Of a DNA stretch of 64,000 nt, positions 9,828-19,192 are shown piece after piece. The translations under genes and the position numbers were made by a program. Origin of the DNA: Candidatus Nanopelagicales bacterium. GTDB taxonomy: Bacteria; Actinomycetota; Actinomycetes; S36-B12. How positions within the stretch are numbered: the first letter of the stretch is position 1; every line of letters begins with the position of its first letter. The DNA lies in assembly GCA_018402235.1 (NCBI GenBank), contig JAGYJJ010000004.1, forward strand, positions 62,001 to 126,000, given 5' to 3'. The notes beneath the pieces were generated by a model, which saw only the letters and a list, made by a program, of their open reading frames with translations, ran no database searches and was not told the origin of the DNA.

Positions 9828-11179
9828 CATCTGTGTTCAACGACGGTGTTCCGCGGGCCCACAACACTCAAGGGGACGAAGAACTACGAGATCGACAGGC
9901 CTTGCGCCGAGTGGCGGGTCTGTCTACCGAACTCGAGGACGTCAGCGAAGTCGAATACCGCCAGGTGCGGCTGGAGCGCGTGCTCCTGGTGGGCGTTTGG
10001 ACATCGGGAACGTTGGTGCAAGCCGAACGGTCCTTGAAGGAACTAGCCCTCCTGGCCCAGACCGCGGGTTCGCAGGTCGTGGAGGGTGTGATGCAACGAC
10101 GCGATGCGCCCGACCCATCCACCTATGTGGGATCAGGTAAGGCGCAGGAGCTGCGGCAGCTGGTTGTGGCAACCGGCGCAGACACCGTGATCTGCGACGG
10201 TGAATTGAGCCCTGGTCAACTTCGCAGCCTTGAGGATGTGGTGAAGGTCAAGGTGGTCGACCGCACCTGGCTGATCTTGGACATTTTCGCCCAGCATGCT
10301 CGGAGTCGGGAAGGTAAAGCCCAGGTGTCGCTGGCCCAGATGCAATACCTACTGCCACGTCTTCGCGGTTGGGGCGAGTCACTGTCCCGGCAGGCTGGTG
10401 GGCGCGCTGGCGGAGCCACCGGCGGCGTGGGCACCCGCGGTCCGGGTGAGACGAAGATTGAGACCGATCGTCGGCGCATCCGCTCGCAAATGTCCAAGAT
10501 TCGAGCACAACTCACGCGCATGGAGGGCACGCGGACCACGCAGCGCCAAGCCCGCAGACGATCGGGGATACCCACGGTTGCACTTGCGGGCTACACCAAT
10601 GCCGGTAAGTCCAGCCTGCTCAATGCATTGACGGGTTCGGGTGTACTAGTGGACGACTCCTTGTTTGCAACGTTGGACCCCACGGTTCGTCGAACCCGAA
10701 CACCACAGGGGCGCGAATTCACGCTCTCGGACACCGTTGGTTTCGTCCGTCATCTTCCGCACGAGCTCGTCGAGGCGTTTCGTTCCACGTTGGAGGAGGT
10801 GCGCGATGCCGACGTCATCGTGCATGTGGTGGATGGATCCGATGAGGCTCCTCGCGAGCAGATCCTGGCGGTTCGGGAAGTATTGACCGAGATTGGTGCA
10901 AGCCACGTGCCCGAGATCATCGCGGTGAACAAAGCGGATATCGCCAATCCAGAAACCGTGGCCGATGTGTTGCGTAGCGAACCTCACGCCGTGGTTGTGT
11001 CAGCGCACACGGGCTCGGGTATTTCGCAATTGCTGGCAGCCATCGAAACAGATTTGCCTGGCCACCTGGTTGATGTGGACGTGGTCCTCCCGTTCAACCG
11101 TGGTGACCTGATTTCACGGATGTACAAGGCGGGGGAAGTCATGTCCATCGATCACGATGAGTTCGGCTCCCATGCTTAA
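9824..11179 (+). CDS. hflX: GTPase HflX
   Basis: HflX is a ribosome-associated GTPase that splits or rescues stalled ribosomes under stress. The 451-residue protein has the N-terminal HflX domain (DPSTYVGSGKAQEL, then ARSREGKAQVSLAQMQYLLP), the glycine-rich linker GGVGTRGPGETKIETDRR, and a GTPase domain with G1 GYTNAGKSSLLN, G3 DTVGF and G4 NKAD. The reading frame is open further upstream, but ATG 9824 overlapping the dapF stop gives the family-like N-terminus. A 19-codon open frame links its stop to the dinG start. Confidence 0.95.
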   Translation: MTSVFNDGVPRAHNTQGDEELRDRQALRRVAGLSTELEDVSEVEYRQVRLERVLLVGVWTSGTLVQAERSLKELALLAQTAGSQVVEGVMQRRDAPDPSTYVGSGKAQELRQLVVATGADTVICDGELSPGQLRSLEDVVKVKVVDRTWLILDIFAQHARSREGKAQVSLAQMQYLLPRLRGWGESLSRQAGGRAGGATGGVGTRGPGETKIETDRRRIRSQMSKIRAQLTRMEGTRTTQRQARRRSGIPTVALAGYTNAGKSSLLNALTGSGVLVDDSLFATLDPTVRRTRTPQGREFTLSDTVGFVRHLPHELVEAFRSTLEEVRDADVIVHVVDGSDEAPREQILAVREVLTEIGASHVPEIIAVNKADIANPETVADVLRSEPHAVVVSAHTGSGISQLLAAIETDLPGHLVDVDVVLPFNRGDLISRMYKAGEVMSIDHDEFGSHA

Positions 11180-11227
11180 GGCGCGGGTGCCGCAAGCCCT
11201 CGCGGATGAGTTACTTACTGCAGCCCG

Positions 11228-13192
11228 ATGAGCGAACGCAGCGATGCGCTGGCAGCCGACCTAAGAGCCGTGGTGGCCGCTATCGGTGGTGAGCCCCGAG
11301 AGGGACAACTGCAGATGGCCGAGGCCATCGGGGAAGCATTCGACGCCGGTCATCACGTAGCCATTCAGGCGGGAACCGGGACCGGGAAATCGTTGGCCTA
11401 TTTGGTTCCGGCTGCCCGCACAGCTCGGGAGAAGGGTCCGGTGGTGATCGCAACGGCCACGTTGGCGCTGCAGCGTCAACTGCTGGAGCGCGAACTGCCG
11501 CGATTGACCGACAGTGCCCCGGCCTTCGAAGGACTCACCTGGGCAGTGCTCAAGGGGCGGCAAAACTATCTGTGCAAGCAACGGCTGGGTGAGGCCGATC
11601 AGGCGCAGGTGTCCTTGGACTTCGACGAAGGCGGTTCCCGGCTACGGGGATCCTTGGAAGAGCAGGCCCTCGCGGTGCACGAATGGGCCAACGTGACCGA
11701 AACAGGCGACCGCGACGACGTGAATATGGAGATCGATGCCCGCGTATGGCGTTCGGTTTCAGTTACCTCAACGGAGTGCGTGGGGGAGTCTCGGTGCGCG
11801 TTCGGTGAGGAGTGTTTCGCAGCGTTGGCGCGACAGCGTGCCGCTGAAGCCGACATCGTGGTCACCAACCACGCGATGCTCGCGATCGATGCCATCGGCA
11901 AGGTGCCCGTGTTGCCGGAGCGAAGCGCTCTGGTGATCGATGAGGCGCACGAACTTGTGGATCGGGTTACGGGAGCTGTCACCTCCGAGGTATCCATCGG
12001 CGCGCTGGAACGTTTGGTGGTCGAGTGCACACGCGTAGTCGATGACCAAAGTGCGTTCGCCGATGCCGTCGACGAGCTAGCCATCGCGGTGTCCGAACTC
12101 GTCGAAGCCGACGGTGGTCAACGGGTCACGGCTTGGGGCGATGCAATGGTTCTAGCGCTTACTCGAGTAAGGGATGCATCCCGCGCAATGGTGTCCGGGT
12201 TGAGCACGGTGGCGGCATCTGCTGGTGAGGATGCTCCTGCGGTGCAACGTGTTCGTGGTGGCGTGGAAGAGGTGTTTGAGGCTACCGGGCGGCTACTGGC
12301 CTTATCGAGCGCCGACGTCGTGTGGTGGTCGGCGGATAGCGGTCGTAGCCCCACGCTTCGAGTGGCACCACTCGACGTTGGCGACGAACTCGCTGAATCG
12401 CTTTTCACCCAACAGCCCGCGACGTTAACGAGTGCAACGCTCACCGCGGGTGGATCGTTCGAATCCTTGCTTGGATCGTTGGGCTTGGCGCCGGACACCA
12501 CGTGCTTGGACGTAGGAGCCGGTTTCGATTACGCGCGTCAAGGCATCTTGTATGTGGCTCGACACCTGCCCCCGCCGGATCGGGACGGGGTCTCCATGGA
12601 AGCACTTGATGAACTCGCTGAATTGATCGAGGCGGCTGGGGGGCGAACGCTCGCTTTGTTGTCGAGTTGGCGGGGAGTGGATCGAGCTGCGGACTACCTG
12701 CGTGTCCGGTTGGCCCCGGCGATGGAGGCATCGTCCGTGGGCACGCTGCTGGTTCAGCGTCGCGGTGAATCCGTAGCGCCGCTGATCGAGCGGTTCGCCG
12801 TCGAGCCAGCGAGTGTCCTCATCGGCACGGTGTCGTTGTGGCAGGGAATCGATGTTCCCGGCGATTCGCTCACACTGGTGGCAATCGATCGAATTCCCTT
12901 CCCGCGGCCGGACGATCCGGTCCTTTCGGCGCGTCAGGATGCAGTCGACAAGGCAGGTGGATCGGGTTTCCGTGAGGTCGCCTTGGCGCGAGCAGCGCTA
13001 CTGCTTGCTCAGGGTGCTGGTCGCCTGATTCGATCCACCGAAGATCGTGGTGTGGTGGCGGTGTTGGATTCGCGGATGGCCACGGCCGGCTACGGGCGGA
13101 CATTGCGTGCGTCACTGCCACCCTTGTGGTTTACCACCGATGGTGATCTGGTCCGAACGTCCCTGCACAATCTGAACGTCCAGGACAGCTAG
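11228..13192 (+). CDS. dinG: DinG-family ATP-dependent DNA helicase
   Basis: A 654-residue superfamily-2 helicase of the XPD/DinG group, likely a 5'-3' helicase in repair. Seen: the Q-like [12 protein letters not shown], Walker [13 protein letters not shown], the DEAH box VIDEAHEL, and four cysteines between them (one in YLCKQR, three in [16 protein letters not shown]) that fit the 4Fe-4S cluster of this group. C-terminal motifs include [16 protein letters not shown] and [14 protein letters not shown]. It ends just before lexA, which is convergent. No SOS box is visible directly upstream, so it is probably expressed with hflX. Confidence 0.92.
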   Translation: MSERSDALAADLRAVVAAIGGEPREGQLQMAEAIGEAFDAGHHVAIQAGTGTGKSLAYLVPAARTAREKGPVVIATATLALQRQLLERELPRLTDSAPAFEGLTWAVLKGRQNYLCKQRLGEADQAQVSLDFDEGGSRLRGSLEEQALAVHEWANVTETGDRDDVNMEIDARVWRSVSVTSTECVGESRCAFGEECFAALARQRAAEADIVVTNHAMLAIDAIGKVPVLPERSALVIDEAHELVDRVTGAVTSEVSIGALERLVVECTRVVDDQSAFADAVDELAIAVSELVEADGGQRVTAWGDAMVLALTRVRDASRAMVSGLSTVAASAGEDAPAVQRVRGGVEEVFEATGRLLALSSADVVWWSADSGRSPTLRVAPLDVGDELAESLFTQQPATLTSATLTAGGSFESLLGSLGLAPDTTCLDVGAGFDYARQGILYVARHLPPPDRDGVSMEALDELAELIEAAGGRTLALLSSWRGVDRAADYLRVRLAPAMEASSVGTLLVQRRGESVAPLIERFAVEPASVLIGTVSLWQGIDVPGDSLTLVAIDRIPFPRPDDPVLSARQDAVDKAGGSGFREVALARAALLLAQGAGRLIRSTEDRGVVAVLDSRMATAGYGRTLRASLPPLWFTTDGDLVRTSLHNLNVQDS

Positions 13193-13875
13193 CGGACCTT
13201 TCGCAAAACGCTGACAACCTTGCCAAGAATTTGTGCGCTGTCGCCCAATATCGGCTCGTAGGCGGGATTGTGCGGCATCAACCACACATGGCCGTCACGC
13301 CGTTTGAATGTCTTGACGGTGGCTTCGTCGTCCAGTAACGCTGCGACGATATCGCCGTTCTCGCAGTTGGGTTGCCGGCGAACAACCACGAAATCGCCGT
13401 CGCAGATTGCGGCATCGATCATGGAATCGCCCACAACAGTCAGCATGAACAGTTCACCATCACCGACCAGATCGCGGGGGAGAGGCATGACGTCCTCGGT
13501 GTGCTGCTCGGCCAAGATTGGACCGCCTGCGGCGATACGTCCGACCAAGGGAACCTCGACGGCGTTGCTCGGAAGAGACGTCTGGGATGAGGGCGCCGCG
13601 TTGGAGCCGACGGACTTATCGGGATGTGACACGACGAGAGCCCGGGGCCGGTGGGGGTCTTTGCGTAGGTAACCGAGTTCCTCGAGTGTGCGCAGTTGGT
13701 GCGCCACCGAACTGGGAGACGTAAGGCCGACGCCCTGGCCGATCTCTCGGACGCTAGGCGGATAGCCGCGGTCGGCAGTGGTCTGCTGAATCACCCGCAG
13801 TATTGCCTGCTGCCGAGGTGTGAGGCCCGTTGTATCAGCAGGCGCATCGGGCAGTTCGTGGACGTTTCCAGCCAT
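13189..13875 (-). CDS. lexA: SOS repressor LexA
   Basis: LexA represses the DNA-damage regulon and cleaves itself when RecA is activated. The 228-residue product has a winged helix-turn-helix ([15 protein letters not shown], then [20 protein letters not shown]), the Ala-Gly cleavage site in GRIAAGGPI, the nucleophile Ser in [11 protein letters not shown] and the general-base Lys in [12 protein letters not shown] 13875 has GAGAGGA upstream; an upstream in-frame start at 13947 is less likely. A near-perfect SOS box lies at 13981-13996, consistent with autoregulation. It is divergent from a LysM gene, an arrangement also known from mycobacteria (Rv2719c) and corynebacteria (divS). Confidence 0.97.
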   Translation of the reverse strand: MAGNVHELPDAPADTTGLTPRQQAILRVIQQTTADRGYPPSVREIGQGVGLTSPSSVAHQLRTLEELGYLRKDPHRPRALVVSHPDKSVGSNAAPSSQTSLPSNAVEVPLVGRIAAGGPILAEQHTEDVMPLPRDLVGDGELFMLTVVGDSMIDAAICDGDFVVVRRQPNCENGDIVAALLDDEATVKTFKRRDGHVWLMPHNPAYEPILGDSAQILGKVVSVLRKVR

Positions 13876-13980
13876 GGTGATCGGTGTTCCTCTCGGTTGG
13901 TCGGTAGCCGGGGAGGGAGTGTCAGACCCCTGGGCCACCCTGCACACGTGTTCGAAAGATACGCCCCACCCGACACGAAA

Positions 13981-13996
13981 TCAAACACCTGTTCGA
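13981..13996. promoter_or_regulatory. SOS (LexA) box of lexA
   Basis: TCAAACACCTGTTCGA matches the actinobacterial consensus TCGAAC-N4-GTTCGA with one substitution. It is about 105 bp upstream of the lexA start and would support autorepression. Confidence 0.85.
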
Positions 13997-14048
13997 ACAA
14001 TGCAGGCGTGTGTCGGCCGGACGTGGTAGAAATCGTACATGCGTTCGA

Positions 14049-14064
14049 TCGAACACCCGTTCGA
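14049..14064. promoter_or_regulatory. SOS (LexA) box of the LysM gene
   Basis: TCGAACACCCGTTCGA is a perfect TCGAAC-N4-GTTCGA palindrome. It lies 28 bp before an ATG at 14092 that has a strong GGAGAAGGG ribosome-binding site, so it should control the rightward LysM gene. It is 68 bp from the lexA box. Confidence 0.88.
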
Positions 14065-14091
14065 TTAACCCAACCGGAGAAGGGCTTCCCC

Positions 14092-14551
14092 ATGGCTTCC
14101 TCGCTCGCCGTCGCAGCACCCCGCACCTACGTCGGGTCTACTCGACCCCGCGCATTTCACCCCGCAGTCCCGCTCGGGGCCCGTACCTCTCTTGCCTCGA
14201 GAGCCGCCACACGGGCCCCGGGCGTAGAACCGCTTTGCCTTGGGCGTGCCGCGGAAGAGTCCGATGCGCCTGACCCGCCGGGGACGACTCGTTGCCTTCG
14301 CAGCTTCTGTGGGGATCCTTGCCACGGTTGTGGTCTCTGCCGGGCAGATTGCCGATGCCAGCGGTTCTACCGCTGCCACCGAGCACGTCACGGTGGTCGT
14401 CCAAAGCGGTCAAACGCTGTGGGGGATTGCGCGTGCGGCTGCCCCCGATCACGATCCTCGGTTGGTCATCTCACAGATTCGCGAACTCAACGATCTGGGA
14501 ACCGGATCCATCATTCCCGGGCAGGCGTTGGTGGTGCCCACCGTGGCTTGA
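14092..14551 (+). CDS. SOS-linked LysM membrane protein, apparently frameshifted
   Basis: The recognisable part (ATG 14264 to 14551, 95 residues) has an Arg-rich start, a membrane helix (LVAFAASVGILATVVVSAG) and a LysM domain (VVVQSGQTLWGIARAAAP to IIPGQALVVP). Its place, divergent from lexA behind a perfect SOS box, matches mycobacterial Rv2719c and corynebacterial DivS, which restrain division after DNA damage. Those relatives have a long Pro/Arg-rich cytoplasmic N-terminus. Here a strong RBS precedes ATG 14092, which opens such a stretch (MASSLAVAAPRTYVGSTRPR) in a different frame; the LysM frame has TAG at 14225-14227. Either a frameshift between about 14228 and 14264 broke one gene, or translation starts at 14264 after GGAAGAG. 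Confidence 0.72.
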
Positions 14552-14576
14552 TTTGGCCTCGGGCGATACTGGATAG

Positions 14577-15584
14577 GTGCTCTCACCTCGTATCCAACTT
14601 GGGCTTGTCTTTGCTGTTGCCGGCTTGACGCTTGGGTCGTTGCCGGCGGCTGCCTCGGACGGCCCGCGCAAAGACCCGCAATGGTCAACCGGCGGCGACC
14701 CGCGCGCTTGTTCGGCCCCTATCTGGCCGGCCAAGGTCAACCCCACCCCTGGCCCCGGTCAGGGAAAGCGCATCGTGGTTATCGGAGATTCCCTGACGCG
14801 CAACGGCCGTGAACCTTTGACCCGACAGTTACGCAAAGAAGGCTGGACTCCCACCATCCGTTGCTTCGGCGGCAAACGCTTGGACTGGGCGATCGATCAG
14901 GCCAAGCGGGCGAAGGCGCTGAACCAATTGCCAGAAACCGTCGTCGTAGCTATTGGTACCAATGACATGCGCTGGATTGACCGCCGGACAACCCGCGCCC
15001 GGATGGATCGCTTGATCGAGGTTCTAGGCCCGAAGCGAACCGTTTTCTGGGTTGATACCTACGCCAGCGGTGGGGATCGGTTCACCCGAGACAAGGAGCG
15101 TTGGTTCAACCGGCAGGTGCGCCAGGTGGCCGCCGAGCATGACAACGTGCACCGCATCAATTGGGGCAACTGGGCTCGGTCGAATGGCGTTCGATTCGCT
15201 GACGCCTTGCATTACACAGCCGAGGGTTCGCGAACGTGGGCTAGGCGAGTGGCCGAGGTGGTCACTCGGGTTGCGGGTAAGGGCGAGCCCGGACGGCGCC
15301 GCCCAGCGCGTGGAACCTCCCGCCAGCACACCGAACCTCCCCGCCCAGCGCACCGAACCTCCCCGGAGGGGCGGTTCGGCGGACCTGGCGGGGCGGTTCG
15401 GCGGACCGGACGGGGCGTTCGGCGGACCTGGCGGGGCGGTTCACGAGACGACACGCCGCGCCGAGGGGATGCCCTTGCACGATCCTTGCGGTGGCTCTAT
15501 GGTTCTACCCCTAGATGTAGTAGTCACACCGATGTGGTTCCTCCACAGGTTGTGGTTCTACACACACAGGTCGTCCACAGGTGA
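14577..15584 (+). CDS. Secreted SGNH/GDSL hydrolase with repeat-derived C-terminus
   Basis: The product begins with a signal peptide (LGLVFAVAGLTLGSLPAAAS) and an SGNH hydrolase domain: catalytic Ser in VVIGDSLTRNG, the Asn block in AIGTNDMRW, and the Asp/His pair in FADALHYTAEGSRTWA. It is probably an extracytoplasmic esterase acting on cell-wall or polysaccharide acyl groups; the substrate is unknown. The domain ends near base 15270. The remaining 100 or so codons encode Arg/Gly/Pro-rich sequence produced by a GC-rich repeat cluster (15313-15442) and then run into the nrdR promoter region, so the native stop was probably lost or displaced by the repeats. GTG start 14577. Confidence 0.75.
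   Translation: MLSPRIQLGLVFAVAGLTLGSLPAAASDGPRKDPQWSTGGDPRACSAPIWPAKVNPTPGPGQGKRIVVIGDSLTRNGREPLTRQLRKEGWTPTIRCFGGKRLDWAIDQAKRAKALNQLPETVVVAIGTNDMRWIDRRTTRARMDRLIEVLGPKRTVFWVDTYASGGDRFTRDKERWFNRQVRQVAAEHDNVHRINWGNWARSNGVRFADALHYTAEGSRTWARRVAEVVTRVAGKGEPGRRRPARGTSRQHTEPPRPAHRTSPEGRFGGPGGAVRRTGRGVRRTWRGGSRDDTPRRGDALARSLRWLYGSTPRCSSHTDVVPPQVVVLHTQVVHR
15313..15442. repeat. Cluster of about 22-bp repeats in both orientations
   Basis: Left arm: copies of GAACCTCCCC-type units start at 15313, 15333 and 15355. Right arm: GGTTCGGCGGACC units start at 15373 and 15395, with a variant at 15417 and a partial copy at 15438. The right units resemble the reverse complement of the left units, so the segment can fold on a centre near 15366. 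It lies at the 3' end of the SGNH hydrolase gene. Confidence 0.8.
15508..15523. promoter_or_regulatory. Possible NrdR box
   Basis: CCCCTAGATGTAGTAG has the CTA-N4-TAG core expected of an NrdR box and lies about 130 bp before nrdR. NrdR usually binds paired boxes about 31 bp apart and I cannot find a convincing partner, so this is tentative. Confidence 0.35.
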
Positions 15585-15651
15585 TCCCCAAGATCTCCCC
15601 AAAACGGCCGAAGTACCGGTTCAGATGTGACGAGAGTGACGGGAGGGGCTC

Positions 15652-16158
15652 ATGAGGTGCCCATTTTGCCGCGCGGAGGATTCGCGTGTCGTCGACTCTC
15701 GTGTTGTAGAAGAAGGGGCGGCCATTCGGCGCCGGCGTGAGTGCGCTGGTTGCGGTCGTCGTTTCACCACCGCCGAAACCGCCCAGCTCAATGTGGTCAA
15801 GCGTTCCGGTGCAAGCGAGCCCTTTAGTCGGCACAAGGTGGTTCTCGGCGTACGCAAGGCCTGCCAGGGCCGCCCGGTCGACGACGACCAACTGGCGATC
15901 TTGGCCCAGCGGGTCGAGGACGCGCTGCGAGCGACCGGCAATGCTGAGATCCCGGCCGAAGAAGTTGGTCTGGCGATTCTCGGTCCACTTCGTGAGCTCG
16001 ATGAGGTGGCTTTCCTGCGTTTCGCCTCGGTCTACCGGTCCTTCGATTCACTTGAGGACTTCGAAGCTGAGATTGCATTGCTTCGCGCCGAGGGAGAACC
16101 CACGGCGGTCGAGCCCGATGTCACTGTCACACCCCAGCCAGAAACTTCCCACACCTAG
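15652..16158 (+). CDS. nrdR: Transcriptional repressor NrdR
   Basis: NrdR senses ATP/dATP and represses ribonucleotide reductase genes. The 168-residue protein has an N-terminal zinc ribbon with paired cysteines ([13 protein letters not shown] and [11 protein letters not shown]) and a central ATP-cone domain ([20 protein letters not shown] onward to the [12 protein letters not shown] motif). ATG 15652 follows a strong GGGAGGGG site. It is followed 60 bp later by nrdJ, its usual target and operon partner in actinobacteria. Confidence 0.97.
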   Translation: MRCPFCRAEDSRVVDSRVVEEGAAIRRRRECAGCGRRFTTAETAQLNVVKRSGASEPFSRHKVVLGVRKACQGRPVDDDQLAILAQRVEDALRATGNAEIPAEEVGLAILGPLRELDEVAFLRFASVYRSFDSLEDFEAEIALLRAEGEPTAVEPDVTVTPQPETSHT

Positions 16159-16218
16159 AAGTCTTCGCGTTACCCGTCCGCTCCGAGAAGATCCGCTCCT
16201 ACCAGAAAGGCACCACCC

Positions 16219-19071
16219 ATGACACAGACCACCAGCGCACCGGCCGGCTTCGTGCACAACACGCTTCGCAAGCCCGGCTTGGTAATGGAGCGGCTTTACA
16301 CCACACCCGGTGTCCATCCATACGACGAGATCACCTGGGAACGCCGCGATGTTGTGCAAAACAACTGGAAGACCGGCGAGGTCGTCTTCGAGCAGCGCGG
16401 AGTGGAGTACCCAGACTTTTGGAGCGTCAACGCCTCCACGATCGTCACCACCAAATACTTTCGCGGGGCGGTCGGCACCGACAGCCGAGAGTGGAGCCTG
16501 AAGCAACTCATCGACCGTGTGGTTCTCACCTACACCCAGGCGGGCAAGGAGCATGGGTACTTGTACGGACGAAGACGCCGAGATCTTCGAGCACGAACTC
16601 ACCTACATGCTGGTGCACCAGGTGTTCAGCTTCAACTCACCCGTGTGGTTCAACGTGGGAACTAATGCCCCGCAGCAGGTCAGTGCCTGCTTCATTCTTT
16701 CCGTTGAGGACACCATGGAGTCCATCCTTAACTGGTACAAAGAGGAGGGATTCATCTTCAAGGGTGGGTCCGGCGCTGGGCTGAACCTTTCGCGCATCCG
16801 CTCGAGCAAGGAACTGTTGAAGTCCTCGGGTGGCACGGCCTCGGGCCCGGTTTCGTTTATGCGCGGCGCTGATGCATCGGCCGGCACCATCAAGTCCGGC
16901 GGCGCCACCCGCCGCGCCGCCAAAATGGTTGTCTTGGATGTGAATCACCCCGACATCGAGGAATTCATCGAGACCAAGGTGCGCGAGGAGGACAAGATTC
17001 GTGTCCTGCGCGATGCCGGATACGACATGGACCTTGGCGGCAGGGACATCAGTTCGGTGCAGTACCAGAACGCGAACAACTCAGTTCGCGTTTCCGACGA
17101 GTTCATGCGCGCGGTAGAAGCCGACGCAGACTTCGGCCTGGTTGGGCGCAGCACCGGCGAAGTTGTCGAAACGGTCAACGCCAAGAAGCTCTTCCGCACT
17201 ATGTCGGAGGCAGCCTGGGCGTGCGCGGACCCGGGAATTCAGTACGACGACACGATCAATGACTGGCACACCAACCCCGAAACAGGTCGGATCAATGCAT
17301 CCAACCCATGCTCGGAATACATGAGTTTGGATAACTCATCGTGCAACCTGGCATCGCTGAACCTGATGACCTTCTTAAAGGACGACGACACCTTCGATGC
17401 CGAGCGCTTCGCTAAGGCTGTGGAGTTCGTCATCACTGCGATGGATATGTCAATCTCCTTCGCCGATTTCCCGACCGAGGCAATTGGCGATACCACGCGG
17501 CGCTACCGCCAACTGGGTATCGGATACGCAAACCTCGGCGCGCTCCTGATGGCAACGGGTCTGCCGTACGACTCCGATGCAGGTCGTTCCTTTGCCGCAG
17601 CGATCACCTCGCTGATGACCGGCACCGCGTACAAGCGCAGTGCCGGAGTTGGCTGGGGTGGTTGGACCGTACGACGGCTACGCGCGCAACGAGTCGGCGC
17701 ACAAGCGCGTCATGCGCAAGCACGCAGCAGCTAATGACAACGTTCGGGGCGTGTCCAGCCTGGACGGCGATGTCCTCAAGCTTGCCATCAAGAACTGGGA
17801 GGCGTGCCTGGCTGCCGGCGAGAAGAACGGCTGGCGTAACGCGCAGGCTTCTGTGCTTGCTCCGACCGGAACCATCGGCTTCATGATGGATTGCGACACC
17901 ACGGGCATCGAGCCGGACTTCTCGCTGGTGAAGTTCAAGAAGCTCGTGGGTGGCGGCTCGATGCAGATCGTCAACCAGACGATCCCGCGGGCTCTGCGCA
18001 AATTGGGCTACACCGAGGAGACCATCGAGGCGATCGTGGAGTACATCTCCGAGAACGGTCACGTGATTGATGCACCCGGTCTGAAGACCGAGCACTACGC
18101 CATCTTCGACACCGCAATGGGCGCACGTTCGATCTCGCCGATGGGGCACGTTCGGATGATGGCGGCTGTCCAGTCGTTCATCTCCGGTGCGATCTCCAAG
18201 ACAGTCAACATGCCCGAGAGTGCCACCATCGAAGAGGTCGAAGAGATCTACTACGAAGGATGGAAGCTCGGCATCAAGGCGCTGGCGATTTACCGCGACA
18301 ACTGCAAGGTCGGTCAACCGTTGTCCGATGGGAAGGCCGCGAAGGTCGATGCTCAGGTGGAAGCCGCGATCGAGGGCATCGGGCAGCCGATCCGTCGTCG
18401 TTTGCCGAAGTCACGCCCGAGCCGCACCACAAGCTTCGCTGTGGCTGGCGCGGAGGGATACCTCACCGCCGGTACCTACGAAGACGGTGAGCTCGGCGAG
18501 GTGTTCCTCAAGCTCGGCAAGCAGGGCTCGACGCCTGGCCGGAGTCATGGATGCGTTCTCCATCGCCATCTCTATCGCCCTGCAATACGGCGTGCCGCTC
18601 GATGCCTTTGTCTCGAAGTTCGTGAACATGCGCTTCGAGCCGGCAGGCATGACAGACGATCCGGACATCCGGATCAGCCAGTCGATCATGGATTACATCT
18701 TCCGTCGGTTGGCGTTGGATTACCTGCCATACGACAAGCGCGAGGCGCTGGGCATCTTCTCCGCCGACGAGCGTGCGGCCACGGTGGCGACCGCTTACGA
18801 GGCCCCGCAAATCGCAGCCCCAACCGACGACGTTGTCGTCTCCGGGGTCGTCTCCGGGGTCGTCTCCGACGGTTCAGTGGTTGGCGAAGCAGCGGTTGCT
18901 GCCCCGGCGGCAGCCAAGGTCAGCAACGCGCACTCGAGTGCTGAACTGCTCGAGGAGATCACCGGCACCGCTTCGGATGCCCCGCTGTGCATGACCTGCG
19001 GTATCAAGATGCGCCCGGCAGGCAGCTGCTACGTCTGCGAGGGATGCGGAAGCACCTCTGGCTGCAGTTAA
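16219..19071 (+). CDS. nrdJ: Adenosylcobalamin-dependent ribonucleotide reductase NrdJ, frameshifted three times
   Basis: Class II reductase converting ribonucleotides to deoxyribonucleotides with B12 and no oxygen. Read through the shifts it is about 950 residues, the normal length, and all core parts are present: FSFNSPVWFNVG, the SGGTASGPVSFMRGADASAG segment, NPCSEYMSLDNSSCNLASLN, LAPTGTIGFMMDCDTTGIEP, and the C-terminal cysteine module CMTCGIKMRP to CEGCGSTSGCS. The frame changes in the same direction at about 16561-16565 (after GKEHGYL), 17643-17644 (one extra C before GAGTTG) and 18534-18535 (one extra C after ACG). Only the whole gene makes sense; the pieces are not separate genes. A 12-bp tandem repeat (18841-18864) lies in a C-terminal linker. 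Sequencing error or a genuine pseudogene are both possible. Confidence 0.9.
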
Positions 19072-19133
19072 TTCGAAACCGTTATGCGAGGTGGCGGGGC
19101 CTTCGGCCCGCTGCTCCATGTGTCAACAAAAGG

Positions 19134-19160
19134 ACACGGCTGACTCTTCCGTGTTGTTTG
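19134..19160 (+). terminator. Possible nrdJ terminator
   Basis: ACACGG (19134-19139) and CCGTGT (19149-19154) form a stem with a 9-base loop, followed by TGTTTG. A second GC-rich hairpin (GGGCC-TTC-GGCCC) lies about 30 bp upstream, just after the nrdJ stop. Position fits the end of the nrdR-nrdJ unit. Confidence 0.5.
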
Positions 19161-19192
19161 TCTAGTCAGGCAACTCGGTATATGTTTCTTTG

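Noticed and set aside
13696..14628. A 310-codon open frame on the plus strand across lexA, its promoter region and the LysM gene
   Set aside because: Its first part is antisense to lexA and its last part is the wrong frame of the LysM gene; only the stretch from ATG 14092 to about 14263 may be real coding sequence.
15313..15442. CRISPR array
   Set aside because: The units are about 22 bp with no spacers and occur in both orientations, unlike CRISPR repeats.
16561..18535. Programmed +1 frameshifting in nrdJ
   Set aside because: The three sites share no slippery motif, no stop codon lies at the shift points and no stimulatory structure is evident; indels are a simpler explanation.
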